Assembly (NCBI RefSeq): GCF_013409625.1
Contig: NZ_JACCBF010000001.1
Coordinates: 3,413,001 to 3,477,000 of the forward strand
Reading direction: 5' to 3'
Source: Nocardioides kongjuensis
GTDB taxonomy: Bacteria > Actinomycetota > Actinomycetes > Propionibacteriales > Nocardioidaceae
Length of the DNA stretch: 64,000 nt
This document shows positions 49,782 to 58,958 of the stretch, one piece after another; position 1 is the stretch's first letter, and each line of letters opens with the position of its first letter. The notes beneath the pieces are model-generated. The model was not told where the DNA came from, searched no databases, and saw only the letters and a program-made list of their open reading frames with translations. Made by a program: the position numbers and the translations under genes.

Positions 49782-50462
49782 GTGCCCACCCGCCACACCT
49801 ACGGCGCCGACCCGGCGCAGCTCGCCGAGCTGACCCTGCCCGACGGCGAGCCGCGTGGTGTCGCGGTCGTCGTCCACGGCGGGTTCTGGAAGCCGGAGTA
49901 CGGCATCGAGTACGCCCGGCCGCTCGTCCCGAGCCTCGCGGCGGAGGGCTGGGCGGTCTGGGCGGTGGAGTACCGGCGAGGTGCGGGCGCGGCGGCGACG
50001 CTCACCGACGTGGCCGACGCGATCCGCGCCTGCCCGGACCTGCCCGGACCGCGCGTCGCGATCGGCCACTCGGCCGGCGCTCACCTCGCGGTGTGGGCCG
50101 GCGGCCAGGGCGTGGGCCTGACGCACGTGGTGGCGCAGGCCGGGGTCCTGGACCTGCGGGCGGCGCACCGCGACGGCCTGGGCGGCGGCGCGGTCGAGCG
50201 GTTCCTCGGCCACCCGCCGGGGCCGGCGGACGCGGAGGTCGACCCGCTCGCGCAGGTCCCCCTCGACGTCCCCGTCTGGTGCATCCATGCCGTCGACGAC
50301 GTCGACGTGCCGCTGACCCAGTCGCGCACGTACGTCGACGCGGCACGGGCCACCGGCGGTGAGGCGAGCCTCCTCGAGGTCGAGGGTGACCACTTCACCC
50401 TCATCGACCCCGCGTCGCAGGCGTGGGCCAGCACGCTGACCTGGTTGCGGTCGCTGCGCTGA
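49782..50462 (+). CDS. Alpha/beta hydrolase
   Basis: The GTG at 49782 gives 226 residues. The oxyanion HGGFWKPEYGIEYARPL, nucleophile box IGHSAGAHLAVW, Asp in HAVDDVDVPL and His in EGDHFTLID make the full triad. This is the pattern of small esterases such as kynurenine formamidase-like enzymes. It follows the siderophore-interacting protein gene directly and could be iron-regulated with it, but a siderophore esterase role is only a guess. Confidence 0.83.
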   Translation: MPTRHTYGADPAQLAELTLPDGEPRGVAVVVHGGFWKPEYGIEYARPLVPSLAAEGWAVWAVEYRRGAGAAATLTDVADAIRACPDLPGPRVAIGHSAGAHLAVWAGGQGVGLTHVVAQAGVLDLRAAHRDGLGGGAVERFLGHPPGPADAEVDPLAQVPLDVPVWCIHAVDDVDVPLTQSRTYVDAARATGGEASLLEVEGDHFTLIDPASQAWASTLTWLRSLR

Positions 50463-50497
50463 CCCACGCCGTCAGACCACGACGTCAGACCGCGACG

Positions 50498-51550
50498 TCA
50501 GACCGCGGCACCCTCGAGGGCCGCCTCCCGCTCGGCGACGATCGTCAGCGCGATGTCGACGATCATGTCCTCCTGGCCACCGACGAGGCGGCGGCGGCCG
50601 CACTCCATCAAGATGTCGCGGACGTCGACGTCGTACTGCTCGGCGGCGCGCTCGGCGTGGCGCAGGAACGAGGAGTACACGCCGGCGTAGCCGAGGGTCA
50701 GCGTCTCGCGGTCGACCCGGACCGGGCGGTCCTGGAGCGGGCGGACGATGTCGTCGGCGGCGTCCTGCAGCTTGAACACGTCGCAGCCGTGCTCGAAGCC
50801 CATCAGGTCGGCGACCGCGATGAACGGCTCGATCGGGCAGTTGCCCGCGCCCGCGCCGTGGCCGGCGAGGGAGGCGTCGACCCGGTAGACGCCGTTCTGG
50901 ACGGCGACGACGGAGTTGGCGACCGACAGCGAGAGGTTCTCGTGGGCGTGGATGCCGATCTCGGTCTCGGCGTCCAGGACGCGGCGGTAGGCCTGCACGC
51001 GCGCGGCGACGTCGTCCATGGTCAGCCGGCCGCCGGAGTCGGTGACGTAGACGCAGTGGGCGCCGTACGACTCCATCACCTTGGCCTGCTGCGCGAGCTG
51101 CTCGGGCTCTGCCATGTGGGACAGCATGAGGAAGCCGGAGACGTCCATGCCGAGCTCGCGGGCGGCCGCGATGTGCTGGGCGGAGACGTCGGCCTCGGTG
51201 CAGTGGGTCGCGATCCGGACCGAGCGCACGCCGAGGTCGTAGGCCCGCTTGAGCTCGTGGACGGTGCCGACGCCCGGCAGCAGCAGGGTGGTCAGGCGGG
51301 CATTCCTGAGCACCGACGCGGCGGCCTCGAGCCACTCCCAGTCGGTGTGCGAGCCGGGACCGTAGTTGACCGAGCCGCCGGCGAGGCCGTCGCCGTGGGC
51401 GACCTCGAGAGCGTCGACGCCGGCCTCGTCGAGGGCCACGACGATCCGCTTCACGTCGGCGGGCGAGATCCGGTGCCGGATCGCGTGCATGCCGTCGCGC
51501 AGGGTGACGTCCTGGACGAAGATCTTGGTCTTCTCGGCGGGGGTGCTCAC
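50498..51550 (-). CDS. dmpG: 4-hydroxy-2-oxovalerate aldolase
   Basis: This 350-residue protein of the HMGL-like TIM-barrel family has [19 protein letters not shown] (metal-binding Asp), the [17 protein letters not shown] loop, [12 protein letters not shown] and the C-terminal communication domain. It splits 4-hydroxy-2-oxoacids into pyruvate and an aldehyde, which is channelled to the acetaldehyde dehydrogenase. It is the last gene of a three-gene operon whose order hydratase, dehydrogenase, aldolase matches hsaE-hsaG-hsaF of steroid degraders and related bph/dmp sets. It overlaps the dehydrogenase stop by four bases. Confidence 0.93.
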   Translation of the reverse strand: MSTPAEKTKIFVQDVTLRDGMHAIRHRISPADVKRIVVALDEAGVDALEVAHGDGLAGGSVNYGPGSHTDWEWLEAAASVLRNARLTTLLLPGVGTVHELKRAYDLGVRSVRIATHCTEADVSAQHIAAARELGMDVSGFLMLSHMAEPEQLAQQAKVMESYGAHCVYVTDSGGRLTMDDVAARVQAYRRVLDAETEIGIHAHENLSLSVANSVVAVQNGVYRVDASLAGHGAGAGNCPIEPFIAVADLMGFEHGCDVFKLQDAADDIVRPLQDRPVRVDRETLTLGYAGVYSSFLRHAERAAEQYDVDVRDILMECGRRRLVGGQEDMIVDIALTIVAEREAALEGAAV

Positions 51551-52515
51551 AGCGCGGCCTCCTTGTTGTCGCGAGCAGCAGCGATCCGCTCGGCGACCTG
51601 GAGGCCGGCCGAGGTCATGATGTCGAGGTTGCCGGCGTACGCCGGGAGGTAGTGGCCGGCACCGGTGACCTGGAGGAACACCGACACCTGGTGGGTGGGC
51701 CGCTCGGAACCGGGCTCCAGCAGGGTCTCGACCGGCTGGTCGGCGGGGATCTCGGCGATCTGGACCTTCTGGACCAGCTTGTAGCCGGGGACGTAGGCCG
51801 CCACGTCGGCGACCATCTTCTCGACGCTCGCGCGGATCTCGTCGTGCACGGCCGGGTCGGGCGCGTGGACGAGCGCGAAGACGGTGTCGCGCATCATCAG
51901 CGGCGGCTCGGCCGGGTTGAGGATGATGACCGCCTTGCCCCGCTTGGCGCCACCGACCTGCGCGATCGCGCCCGAGGTGGTCTCGGTGAACTCGTCGATG
52001 TTGGCGCGGGTGCCCGGGCCGGCGGACTTCGAGGAGATCGAGGCGACGATCTCGGCGTACTCGACCGGGACGACGCGGGAGATCGCGGCCACGATCGGGA
52101 TGGTGGCCTGGCCGCCGCAGGTGACCATGTTGAGGTTCGGCGCGTCGAGGTGCTCGTCGATGTTGACGGCCGGGATCACGAACGGCCCGATGGCGGCCGG
52201 GGTGAGGTCGATCAGCCGCTTGCCGAGCGGGCGCAGCAGCGCGTCGTTGTGGAGGTGCGCCTTGGCCGAGGTCGCGTCGAAGACGATCTCGATGTCGTCG
52301 AAGCCGGGCAGGGCCATCAGGCCCTCGACGCCCTCGTGGGTCGTCGCGACGCCGAGGTCGCGGGCGCGGGCGAGGCCGTCGGAGTCGGGGTCGATGCCGA
52401 CGAGCGCCCCCATCTCCACGTGCTGGGCGGTCTGGAGGATCTTGATCATCAGGTCGGTCCCGATGTTGCCGGACCCGATGATCGCGACCTTGGTCTTGCC
52501 GGTCTGGGCGGTCAT
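51547..52515 (-). CDS. Acetaldehyde dehydrogenase (acylating), HsaG/BphJ/DmpF type
   Basis: The ATG at 52515 gives 322 residues with [12 protein letters not shown] as the NAD loop, the [16 protein letters not shown] strand, the catalytic Cys in [12 protein letters not shown] and the late NLDIMTSAG segment. It turns acetaldehyde or propionaldehyde plus CoA into acyl-CoA within the aldolase complex. It starts 1 bp after the hydratase stop. The paired enzymes move the volatile aldehyde through a channel. Confidence 0.94.
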   Translation of the reverse strand: MTAQTGKTKVAIIGSGNIGTDLMIKILQTAQHVEMGALVGIDPDSDGLARARDLGVATTHEGVEGLMALPGFDDIEIVFDATSAKAHLHNDALLRPLGKRLIDLTPAAIGPFVIPAVNIDEHLDAPNLNMVTCGGQATIPIVAAISRVVPVEYAEIVASISSKSAGPGTRANIDEFTETTSGAIAQVGGAKRGKAVIILNPAEPPLMMRDTVFALVHAPDPAVHDEIRASVEKMVADVAAYVPGYKLVQKVQIAEIPADQPVETLLEPGSERPTHQVSVFLQVTGAGHYLPAYAGNLDIMTSAGLQVAERIAAARDNKEAAL

Positions 52516-52516
52516 G

Positions 52517-53326
52517 TCAGGACTCCTTCTTGCTGAAGCTGATGGCGACGGAGCCGAGTCCGTCGATGCTGAGCTCGACGTCGGCGCCGGGGGCGGCGGG
52601 ACGCATCGGGCCGAGGGCGCCGGAGAGCACCACCTGGCCGGCACGCAGCGGGTCGCCGAGGTCGCGGGCCTGGCGGGCCAGCCACTGCAGGGCGACGAGC
52701 GGGTCGCCTAGGGAGGCGGCGCCGGTGCCGACCGAGTCGTCCTGGCCGGTCACGGTCATGGCCATGGCCGCGTCCTTCGGCGAGAAGTCGTCGAGGGCAC
52801 GACGCTGGGTGCCGAGCACGTAGCCGCCGGCGGAGGCGTTGTCGGCGACGGTGTCGGCGAAGCTGATGTCCCAGTTGTCGATCCGGCTGTCGCACACCTC
52901 GATGGCGGCGACGGCGTAGTCGACGGCGGCGGCGACCTGGTCGAGGTCGAGGTCGCCCTCCGCGAGGTCGGCCTTGAGGACGAACGCGATCTCGCCCTCG
53001 ACCTTGGGCTGCAGCAGGCCGCTGATGTCGATCGGGGCGGAGGCGTCGTACTCCATGTCGTCGAAGAGCACGCCGAGGTCGGGGGTGTCGACGCCCAGCT
53101 GCTTCTGGACGGCCTCCGAGGTCGCGCCGATCTTGCGGCCGACGACGGTGGCGCCGGCGGCGAGGCGGTGCGCGTTGAGCTGCTGCTGCACGGCGTAGGC
53201 GAGGTTGATGTCGCGGTCGCCGATCAGGTCGCGGATCGGTGCGCAGGGCTGGTTGTCGACCAGCGCGGTGTGCAGGCGCTCGGCGGCCGCCCGGACGGCC
53301 GTGTCGAGGTCGAGAGCTTCGGTCAT
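52517..53326 (-). CDS. 2-hydroxypenta-2,4-dienoate hydratase (HsaE/BphH type)
   Basis: This 269-residue FAH-like enzyme has [18 protein letters not shown], metal ligands in [13 protein letters not shown] and [10 protein letters not shown], and the final [20 protein letters not shown]. It hydrates the dienoate left by meta-ring cleavage to give the aldolase substrate. The ATG at 53326 is used; a GTG at 53335 would add three residues. The IclR gene is divergent, with a GCCCGC-CAT-GCGGGC palindrome between. Confidence 0.92.
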   Translation of the reverse strand: MTEALDLDTAVRAAAERLHTALVDNQPCAPIRDLIGDRDINLAYAVQQQLNAHRLAAGATVVGRKIGATSEAVQKQLGVDTPDLGVLFDDMEYDASAPIDISGLLQPKVEGEIAFVLKADLAEGDLDLDQVAAAVDYAVAAIEVCDSRIDNWDISFADTVADNASAGGYVLGTQRRALDDFSPKDAAMAMTVTGQDDSVGTGAASLGDPLVALQWLARQARDLGDPLRAGQVVLSGALGPMRPAAPGADVELSIDGLGSVAISFSKKES

Positions 53327-53354
53327 GGTGCTCACTCTCGGGCCTGCGGCTGCC

Positions 53355-53369
53355 GCCCGCCATGCGGGC
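53355..53369. promoter_or_regulatory. Candidate IclR operator
   Basis: GCCCGCCATGCGGGC is a palindrome with 6-bp arms, located in the short gap between the hydratase and IclR genes. The position suits control of both; the arms are GC-rich, so chance is a real alternative. Confidence 0.4.
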
Positions 53370-53395
53370 GTTCCACTCACCGGTACGCTGTGGAG

Positions 53396-54151
53396 GTGAC
53401 TGACCTGGACACGGTCCTGGGCAAGGCGGTCGCCCTGCTCCGCGCCTTCGGGCCCGAGGACCGGCTGCTCCCCCTCGCCGAGCTCGTCCGGCGCACCGGC
53501 CTGCCCAAGGGGACCGTGCACCGGGTCGCCGGCGACCTGGTCCACCACCGGCTGCTGGAGAAGACCGACCACGGGTACCGGCTCGCAGGCGGGCTCTTCG
53601 AGCTGGGCATGCGTGCGGCCACCGAGCGGACCCTGCTCGAGATGGCGATGCCCTTCCTGCAGGACCTCTACGAGCGCACCCACGAGACCGTGCACCTGGG
53701 CGTCCGCGACGGCACCGAGGTCGTCTACGTCGCCAAGATCGGCGGCCACCGCCAGGCCCGCAGCCCCTCGCGCACCGGCGGCCGGATGCCGATGCACTGC
53801 ACCGCGATCGGCAAGGTGCTGCTCGCACACACCGAGCCCTCGGTGCGGGCCGCGGTGCTGGCCGGCCCGCTGGCTCGTCGTACGCCGCACACGGTGGTGG
53901 CGCCCGGCCTGCTCGAGCAGCAGCTGGAGCGGGCGCTGGAGACCGGGTTGGCGTTCGAGCGCGAGGAGTCGACACCGGGCCTGCTGTGCGTGGCCGCGCC
54001 GGTGCTCGACACCGACGGCGCGACCGCAGTGGCGGCGATCAGCGTGACCGGCCCGGTCGGCCGGTTCCGGCCCGAGGCCCACCAGAACGCGGTCCGGGCG
54101 GCGGCCACGGCGCTCGCGAGCACCCTGGCCCGCCGCCCGGGCGGGTTGTAG
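53396..54151 (+). CDS. IclR-family transcriptional regulator
   Basis: The GTG at 53396 gives 251 residues. The winged helix is PLAELVRRTGLPKGTVHRVAGDL, and the effector domain has HLGVRDGTEVVYVAKI, RMPMHCTAIGKVLLA and ESTPGLLCVAAPVLDTDG. IclR proteins often sense aromatic acids. The position next to the meta-cleavage lower-pathway operon makes that operon the probable target. A GTG at 53390 is also in frame. Confidence 0.9.
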   Translation: MTDLDTVLGKAVALLRAFGPEDRLLPLAELVRRTGLPKGTVHRVAGDLVHHRLLEKTDHGYRLAGGLFELGMRAATERTLLEMAMPFLQDLYERTHETVHLGVRDGTEVVYVAKIGGHRQARSPSRTGGRMPMHCTAIGKVLLAHTEPSVRAAVLAGPLARRTPHTVVAPGLLEQQLERALETGLAFEREESTPGLLCVAAPVLDTDGATAVAAISVTGPVGRFRPEAHQNAVRAAATALASTLARRPGGL

Positions 54152-54160
54152 AGCAGCGGC

Positions 54161-56224
54161 TCAGCGCACCGCCATCGTCAGCACCGACGGGTACTGCGGC
54201 CCGGTGTGCACGGTGACCGGCACCAGCTGAGCGGCCAGGTCGGTGACCGGCGAGAGCAGGTGCGGTACGTCGAACGCCTGGACCGCGATCCGCAGCCGGT
54301 GCCCCTTCGCGATCACGGCACCGGTCGGGAAGATCTCGACGTCGACGGGCGCGACCTGGCCGGCGGGCAGCTTCTCCTTCGCCTCCCGGGTGAACGGGTG
54401 GTACGGCTGGAGCAGCTGGCCGTCGAGGTAGCGCGAACGGCTCTCGTCGAGCCTGCGGTGCGCGATGGTCTGCCAACCGCCGCTGATCCGGGTGACCGTC
54501 CCGTCGGGCGCGACGTCCTCGACGGCGACCGACAGCATCCCGTCGCCGGTCGGCGTCGAGACGTAGAGCCGCGCGTTGAGCGGGCCCTGGAAGTGCACGT
54601 CGGCCGCCTGCGGCGCGGTGTCGAAGGTGACGCCGCCGAGGTCGTTGAGCGCGTTGTCCCGGAAGCAGGGCAGGTCCTTGAGCAGCGTGTTCGGCAGCCC
54701 CGCGGTCCACTGGTTGGCCGAGCGGGTGCACAGTCCCGTGACCGGGATCGGCGGTACGACGGCGGCCCCGGCGGTCGGCGTACCCGTGGTCAGGACGCCT
54801 GCCCTGCCGCCGACCACGGCGTCGCCGGACAGCGCGTAGCTGCGCGCGGACAGGTCGCTGTCGATCCACCTCGCCTTGCGCACCCAGGAGCCGGAGCCCT
54901 GCTCGTAGTAGGTCAGCGGGGCGATCTGGTCGAGCCGGCCGTCGATGCCGTTGATGTACTGGTCGAACCACCGCAGCTGCAGCTCGGCGAGCGAGCCGTA
55001 GCCGGCCTTGCCGACCTCGGCTCCGGCCGAGCCCTGCAGGTGGTCCCACGGGCCGAGGATGAGCTTGGTCGGGATGCCCCGCTGCTGGAGCCGCTCGAAG
55101 ACGAGCGGGGTGCCGCGCTGGAAGAGGTCGAACTCGCCGCCGACGAGGAAGGTCGGGACGGTGACGTCGTCGAGCACCTCGATCGGCGAGCGCTCCCGGT
55201 AGAACGGCCCGTCGTACGCCGGGTCGCCGCCGAGCAGCGCCTGCGTGGCGAGCGGGAGGGTGAAGTCGAGCCCGGCCATCAGGTGGTCGAGTGCCATCGT
55301 GAAGCCGGCCTGCGGCTCCTCGAGGCCGTACGCCGGCGGGATCACGCCGGTCGCGGTGACCAGGCCGAGCCACAGCGGGATGAACCCGACGTCGATCTGG
55401 CCGCCGGAGGCGACGACGTCGCGGTAGACGTCGGCAGCCGGGACCTGCGGGAAGATCGCCTTGAGTCCCCGGGGCTTGCGGGCCGCGGCGAAGAGCTGGG
55501 AGATGCCCATGTAGGACGCACCGGTCATGCCGACCTTGCCGTTGCTCCACGGCTGGGAGGCCGCCCACTCGACGATCGCACCGGCGTCCTTGCCCTCGCG
55601 GGCGCTGAACGCGGCCCACTGCCCCTGGGACCCGCCCGTGCCGCGGGCGTCGACGGTCAGCTGGGCGTAGCCACGCGCGACCAGGTAGCCCGGGTCGGCC
55701 CCGGCGAGCGTGGCGCCGGCACCCGCCGAGAGGACCGTCTTGTTGTAGGCCGTGATCGTGACGATGACCGGCAGCGGGGTGGTGACCGGCTTGCCGTCGG
55801 CACCGGCCGGTCGCTGCAGGTCGCCGCGCAGGACCACGCCGTCGTCCATCGTGATCGGGATGTCCTTGGTGGTCACGCTGGCGCCGTAGAGCGCCGGGCG
55901 CGGGGTCCACGGGGCCGCCGCGGGAGCCGTCCCGGAGCCGCCGGCCCCGGCCGGGGTGCCGGTGGCGGTTCCGGCCGGGGCGGGCGTGGCGGCCGCCTGC
56001 GTCGCCTTGCCGCACTTCCTCGCCTTCTTGCGCTTCTTCCCGCACTTCTTCGGCTTCTGCGCGACCGGGGCGTTCGCCCCGGCCTGCTGGGCCGAGGCCG
56101 CGGCGCGGGCCGGGGTGGCGCCCGCACCGACGGCGTCCCCGGCGAGCGGGAGCACGAAGGCGGCGGCGAGGCCGGTGCTGAGCAGCGCGGCCACCAGGCG
56201 GCGGCGCAGGGCGTGATCGGTCAT
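54161..56224 (-). CDS. Secreted CocE/X-Pro dipeptidyl-peptidase family hydrolase
   Basis: This 687-residue protein begins with a signal peptide (LVAALLSTGLAAAFVLPLAG) and an odd low-complexity Lys/Ala/Pro linker (PKKCGKKRKKARKCGKATQA). The S15-type catalytic region follows: TVDARGTGGSQGQW, Ser in MTGASYMGISQL, Asp in GGEFDLFQ and His in LGPWDHLQG. The C-terminal jelly-roll domain holds VDVEIFPTGAVIAKGHRLRI. It hydrolyses acyl or dipeptide bonds outside the cell. A TACTCACGGGTAA site 22 bp upstream ties it to the lipid-type motif set. Confidence 0.87.
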   Translation of the reverse strand: MTDHALRRRLVAALLSTGLAAAFVLPLAGDAVGAGATPARAAASAQQAGANAPVAQKPKKCGKKRKKARKCGKATQAAATPAPAGTATGTPAGAGGSGTAPAAAPWTPRPALYGASVTTKDIPITMDDGVVLRGDLQRPAGADGKPVTTPLPVIVTITAYNKTVLSAGAGATLAGADPGYLVARGYAQLTVDARGTGGSQGQWAAFSAREGKDAGAIVEWAASQPWSNGKVGMTGASYMGISQLFAAARKPRGLKAIFPQVPAADVYRDVVASGGQIDVGFIPLWLGLVTATGVIPPAYGLEEPQAGFTMALDHLMAGLDFTLPLATQALLGGDPAYDGPFYRERSPIEVLDDVTVPTFLVGGEFDLFQRGTPLVFERLQQRGIPTKLILGPWDHLQGSAGAEVGKAGYGSLAELQLRWFDQYINGIDGRLDQIAPLTYYEQGSGSWVRKARWIDSDLSARSYALSGDAVVGGRAGVLTTGTPTAGAAVVPPIPVTGLCTRSANQWTAGLPNTLLKDLPCFRDNALNDLGGVTFDTAPQAADVHFQGPLNARLYVSTPTGDGMLSVAVEDVAPDGTVTRISGGWQTIAHRRLDESRSRYLDGQLLQPYHPFTREAKEKLPAGQVAPVDVEIFPTGAVIAKGHRLRIAVQAFDVPHLLSPVTDLAAQLVPVTVHTGPQYPSVLTMAVR

Positions 56225-56245
56225 GGGGTGGTCCCTCCCGTGGCG

Positions 56246-56258
56246 TACTCACGGGTAA
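56246..56258. promoter_or_regulatory. TACYCRYNRGTAA motif upstream of the CocE-type gene
   Basis: TACTCACGGGTAA differs from the acyl-CoA dehydrogenase site (40400-40412) at two positions and lies just upstream of the ATG at 56224. Confidence 0.5.
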
Positions 56259-56316
56259 CGAGCCACCTGTGGCGGCGGTCACGCCACGGTGCCGGGACGA
56301 CGCAGCCGGCTCGGGC

Positions 56317-57120
56317 TCAGGGGTGGTCGGGCATGTTCGTCCAGCCCTTGCCGTCGTGACGGCCGAACCAGCCGGAGGCGGCCAGGGTGCCGCCGTCGAC
56401 GGGCACGGTGTGGCCGGTGACGAAACGTGCGGCGTCGCTGGTCAGGAAGTCGACGACGCCCGCGTGGTCCTCGGCCTCGGCGAAGCGGCCCAGCGGGAGC
56501 CACAGCGGCACCAGCGCCTCGTCACGACCCCGCAGCATCGCGGCGCGCGAGGTCTGGGCGGTGTCGGTGAGGTCGGGGGCGATCGCGTTGACCCGCACGC
56601 CGCGCGGCCCCAGCTCGACGGCCATGCTCTTGGTGAAGGCGGAGACGCCGGCCTTGAAGGCGGAGTACGGCCCGTGCGCGGGGATGCCGCGGTAGGCCTC
56701 CACCGTCGAGACGTTGACGATCGACGATCCGGCCACGAGGTGCGGCAGCACGGCGTACGTCATGGTGAAGACGTGGCGCAGGTTGACCTCGTAGAGCCGC
56801 TGCCACTGCTCGGGCGTGCTGTGCGCGAAGTCGCGCGAGGCCGGGCGGAAGTCGCCGACGTTGTTGACCAGGACGTCGATCGAGCCGGTGATCGCGGCCG
56901 CCGCGGCGACGACGGCCGTGACGACGTCGTCCCGGGTGATGTCGCCGGGCACGACGGTGCAGCGGCCGCCGCTGTCACGGATGGTGGTGGCGGTGGCCTC
57001 GGCGGCGTCCGGGTCGATGTCGTTGAGGACGACGTGGTCGCCGCGCGCCGCGAGGGCCCGGGAGATCGCGCCCCCGATGCCGCCGGCTCCCCCGGTGACG
57101 ATGCTGGTGCGCTGGTCCAT
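56317..57120 (-). CDS. Short-chain dehydrogenase/reductase
   Basis: The ATG at 57120 gives 267 residues with SIVTGGAGGIGGAISRALAA, VVPGDITRDD, DVLVNNVGDF, SIVNVSTVEAY, YSAFKAGVSAF (YxxxK) and AVELGPRGVRVNAIAPDL. The C-terminal VTGHTVPVDGGTL is the classical SDR ending. The substrate is unknown. It is divergent from the TetR gene with 59 bp between, so it may be regulated by that repressor. Confidence 0.9.
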   Translation of the reverse strand: MDQRTSIVTGGAGGIGGAISRALAARGDHVVLNDIDPDAAEATATTIRDSGGRCTVVPGDITRDDVVTAVVAAAAAITGSIDVLVNNVGDFRPASRDFAHSTPEQWQRLYEVNLRHVFTMTYAVLPHLVAGSSIVNVSTVEAYRGIPAHGPYSAFKAGVSAFTKSMAVELGPRGVRVNAIAPDLTDTAQTSRAAMLRGRDEALVPLWLPLGRFAEAEDHAGVVDFLTSDAARFVTGHTVPVDGGTLAASGWFGRHDGKGWTNMPDHP

Positions 57121-57179
57121 GTGCTCTCCGTTTCGGTTCGGGTCGGTGGGGTTCAGCCGAGCTCTGGCAGGATCGCGGC

Positions 57180-57794
57180 GTGACGCCCGAGCCAGCTCCG
57201 GCCCGCCGGATGCGGGTGCGGGAGGACCCCGCCGTACGACGGCAGGCGATCCTCGACAGCGCCGCGACCCTGTTCGCCCGGCGCGGGTACGCCGACACGA
57301 CGGTGCGGCACATCGCCGACGACGCCGAGATCCAGTCGGGCAGCCTGTACCACTACTTCGCCTCCAAGGACGCACTCCTCGAGGCGGTGCTGCGGGAGTT
57401 CCTGGCGGACCTCGCGGCGGCGACCGAGGCCATCGTCGGCGCCGACGCGCCGCCGCGGCAGCGGGTCGGCGACCTGGTCCGGCACGCCCTCGGCCTGATC
57501 GCCGAGCGGCCGGCGTGGGTCCTGACCTACCAGAACGAGTTCCTGCGCCTGGTCGGCCAGCCGGGCTTCGAGTTCGTGGCCGAGCAGAGCGCCGCGATCG
57601 AGGCCGCGTGGGTGCGGGCGCTGACCGAGAGTGCCGACGCCGGGGACTTCGCGGTCGACGTACCGGTGGACGTGCGGTACCGGCTGGTGCGCGACGCGAC
57701 CTGGACCGCGGTGCGCTGGTACCGCGCCGACGAGGCGGCCGACGCGGCCGCCCTCGCCGAGCAGTACCTCGCCGTCTTCTACGGCACGCACTAG
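57180..57794 (+). CDS. TetR-family transcriptional regulator
   Basis: The GTG at 57180 gives 204 residues. The HTH is FARRGYADTTVRHIADDAEI followed by SGSLYHYFASKDALLEAVL, and an effector-binding helical domain with many aromatic residues follows. Possible targets are the divergent SDR and the epimerase, whose promoter carries a TetR-type inverted repeat (58898-58917). The TAG stop gets its last base from the MITE-like element that starts at 57794. Confidence 0.9.
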   Translation: MTPEPAPARRMRVREDPAVRRQAILDSAATLFARRGYADTTVRHIADDAEIQSGSLYHYFASKDALLEAVLREFLADLAAATEAIVGADAPPRQRVGDLVRHALGLIAERPAWVLTYQNEFLRLVGQPGFEFVAEQSAAIEAAWVRALTESADAGDFAVDVPVDVRYRLVRDATWTAVRWYRADEAADAAALAEQYLAVFYGTH

Positions 57795-57953
57795 GGCGTG
57801 CCTCCCACGTCGGCGCCGTCGCGAGCGGCGTTTCGCGCCGATCCGGCAAGGCGGCGGAGCGACGACGTGCTTGTTCGCCCTTCGAGCGACGCCGACGCAG
57901 CCAGATCGGATGCGAAACGCCGCGCAGCAGGCGGGGACGTGGGAGACACGCCC
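57794..57953. mobile_element. 160-bp MITE-like element with TA duplication
   Basis: The ends are 18-bp inverted repeats, GGGCGTGCCTCCCACGTC and its partner GACGTGGGAGACACGCCC, with one mismatch. Next to both ends the dinucleotide TA is repeated (57792-57793 and 57954-57955), as for elements of the IS630/Tc1 type. Inner segments GCGGCGTTTCGC (57815-57826) and GCGAAACGCCGC also face each other. No transposase is encoded. Both flanking genes end in TAG, where TA is outside and G inside the element. Confidence 0.75.
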
Positions 57954-58882
57954 TAAGCGCGCGGCGGCAGGGCGTCGACGGCGGCGACCATCGCACGCAG
58001 GGTGTCCGCGATGTCGCCGCGGTGGTAGCCGAGGAGCTCCTGCTCCGTCGCATCGGGCTCGTAGCTGAGCGTCACGCCCTTGCCGGCGACGAGGAAGTCG
58101 TCGGGGAGGAAGGCATGGTCGTCGTCGCACACGGCGACGGTGCGCTCGGCACCGGCGGCGTCGAACAGGGCCTGGAAATAGCCTTGGAAACTGAGGTTCT
58201 CGTCGCCGATGAGGTAGGCACGGCCGGACTCGCCGTGCTCGACCGCACCGGCCACGGCCGCGGCGACCGCGTGCACCGACATGTAGTTGGTGCCGCCGTG
58301 AGGTGCGCAGTCCGGCACCCGGTCGGCCATCGCGCCGCGGGCCCAGCGGACCATCTTGGCGAAGGCGTGCAGCGCCCGGCCGGGCGCGACGCCGACGACG
58401 TTGGGCGGGTTGACCGCGCACACGACGAAGTCCTCCGTGGCCAGGGCGAGGACGCCGGCCTCGGCATCGGCGCGGGCGCGGACGTAGGCGTTGGCGGCGA
58501 CCAGGTCCGGCAGCACCTGGTGGTAGTAGCTGCCGACGAGCACCGCCCGTCGTACGCCGGCCTCCCGGGCCTCGGCGAAGAAGGCCGGCAGGCTGGCGGT
58601 CTGCACGTCCTGCCAGGTCTCGGCCGAGGCGTGCGGCCCGACGTGGCGGATGTCCTGGGCGGCGGCGAAGACGATCACGTCGACGCCCGCGAGGCGGTCG
58701 GCCCAGCCGGGCCGGGTGTAGTCGCCCTCGACCCAGGCGAACGCCGCCGCCGGCGAGCCCTCCTCGGGCCGGTGGCGGCCGGCGACCGCGACGTCGTACC
58801 CACGACGGGCGAGCTCGGCCGCCACCGTCGAACCGATCAGGCCGGTGCCACCGACCACCAGGACCCGCTGTGCGGCGCTCAT
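57953..58882 (-). CDS. NAD(P)-dependent epimerase/dehydratase family protein
   Basis: The ATG at 58882 gives 309 residues opening QRVLVVGGTGLIGSTVAAEL (Rossmann loop). VVGVAPGRALHAFAKMVRWA and the substrate part GTNYMSVHAVAAAVAGAVEH follow. Where the family usually has YxxxK, the helix reads AYVRARADAEAG, with Arg in place of Lys; catalysis may differ or be lost. Two more ATGs at 58888 and 58894 are possible starts. The TAG stop uses a base of the MITE-like element. Confidence 0.8.
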   Translation of the reverse strand: MSAAQRVLVVGGTGLIGSTVAAELARRGYDVAVAGRHRPEEGSPAAAFAWVEGDYTRPGWADRLAGVDVIVFAAAQDIRHVGPHASAETWQDVQTASLPAFFAEAREAGVRRAVLVGSYYHQVLPDLVAANAYVRARADAEAGVLALATEDFVVCAVNPPNVVGVAPGRALHAFAKMVRWARGAMADRVPDCAPHGGTNYMSVHAVAAAVAGAVEHGESGRAYLIGDENLSFQGYFQALFDAAGAERTVAVCDDDHAFLPDDFLVAGKGVTLSYEPDATEQELLGYHRGDIADTLRAMVAAVDALPPRA

Positions 58883-58897
58883 GCTCATCCTCATCCC

Positions 58898-58917
58898 TAT
58901 CTAACGCTTGTTCGATA
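58898..58917. promoter_or_regulatory. Candidate TetR operator
   Basis: TATCTAACGCTTGTTCGATA is an imperfect 20-bp inverted repeat (TATCnAAC on both sides) just upstream of the epimerase start. The form is usual for TetR-family repressors, and a TetR gene is close by at 57180. Confidence 0.55.
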
Positions 58918-58958
58918 AGGATAGGCCGCGTCGTCGCGGCGTCAACCGCGCGGTCCCG

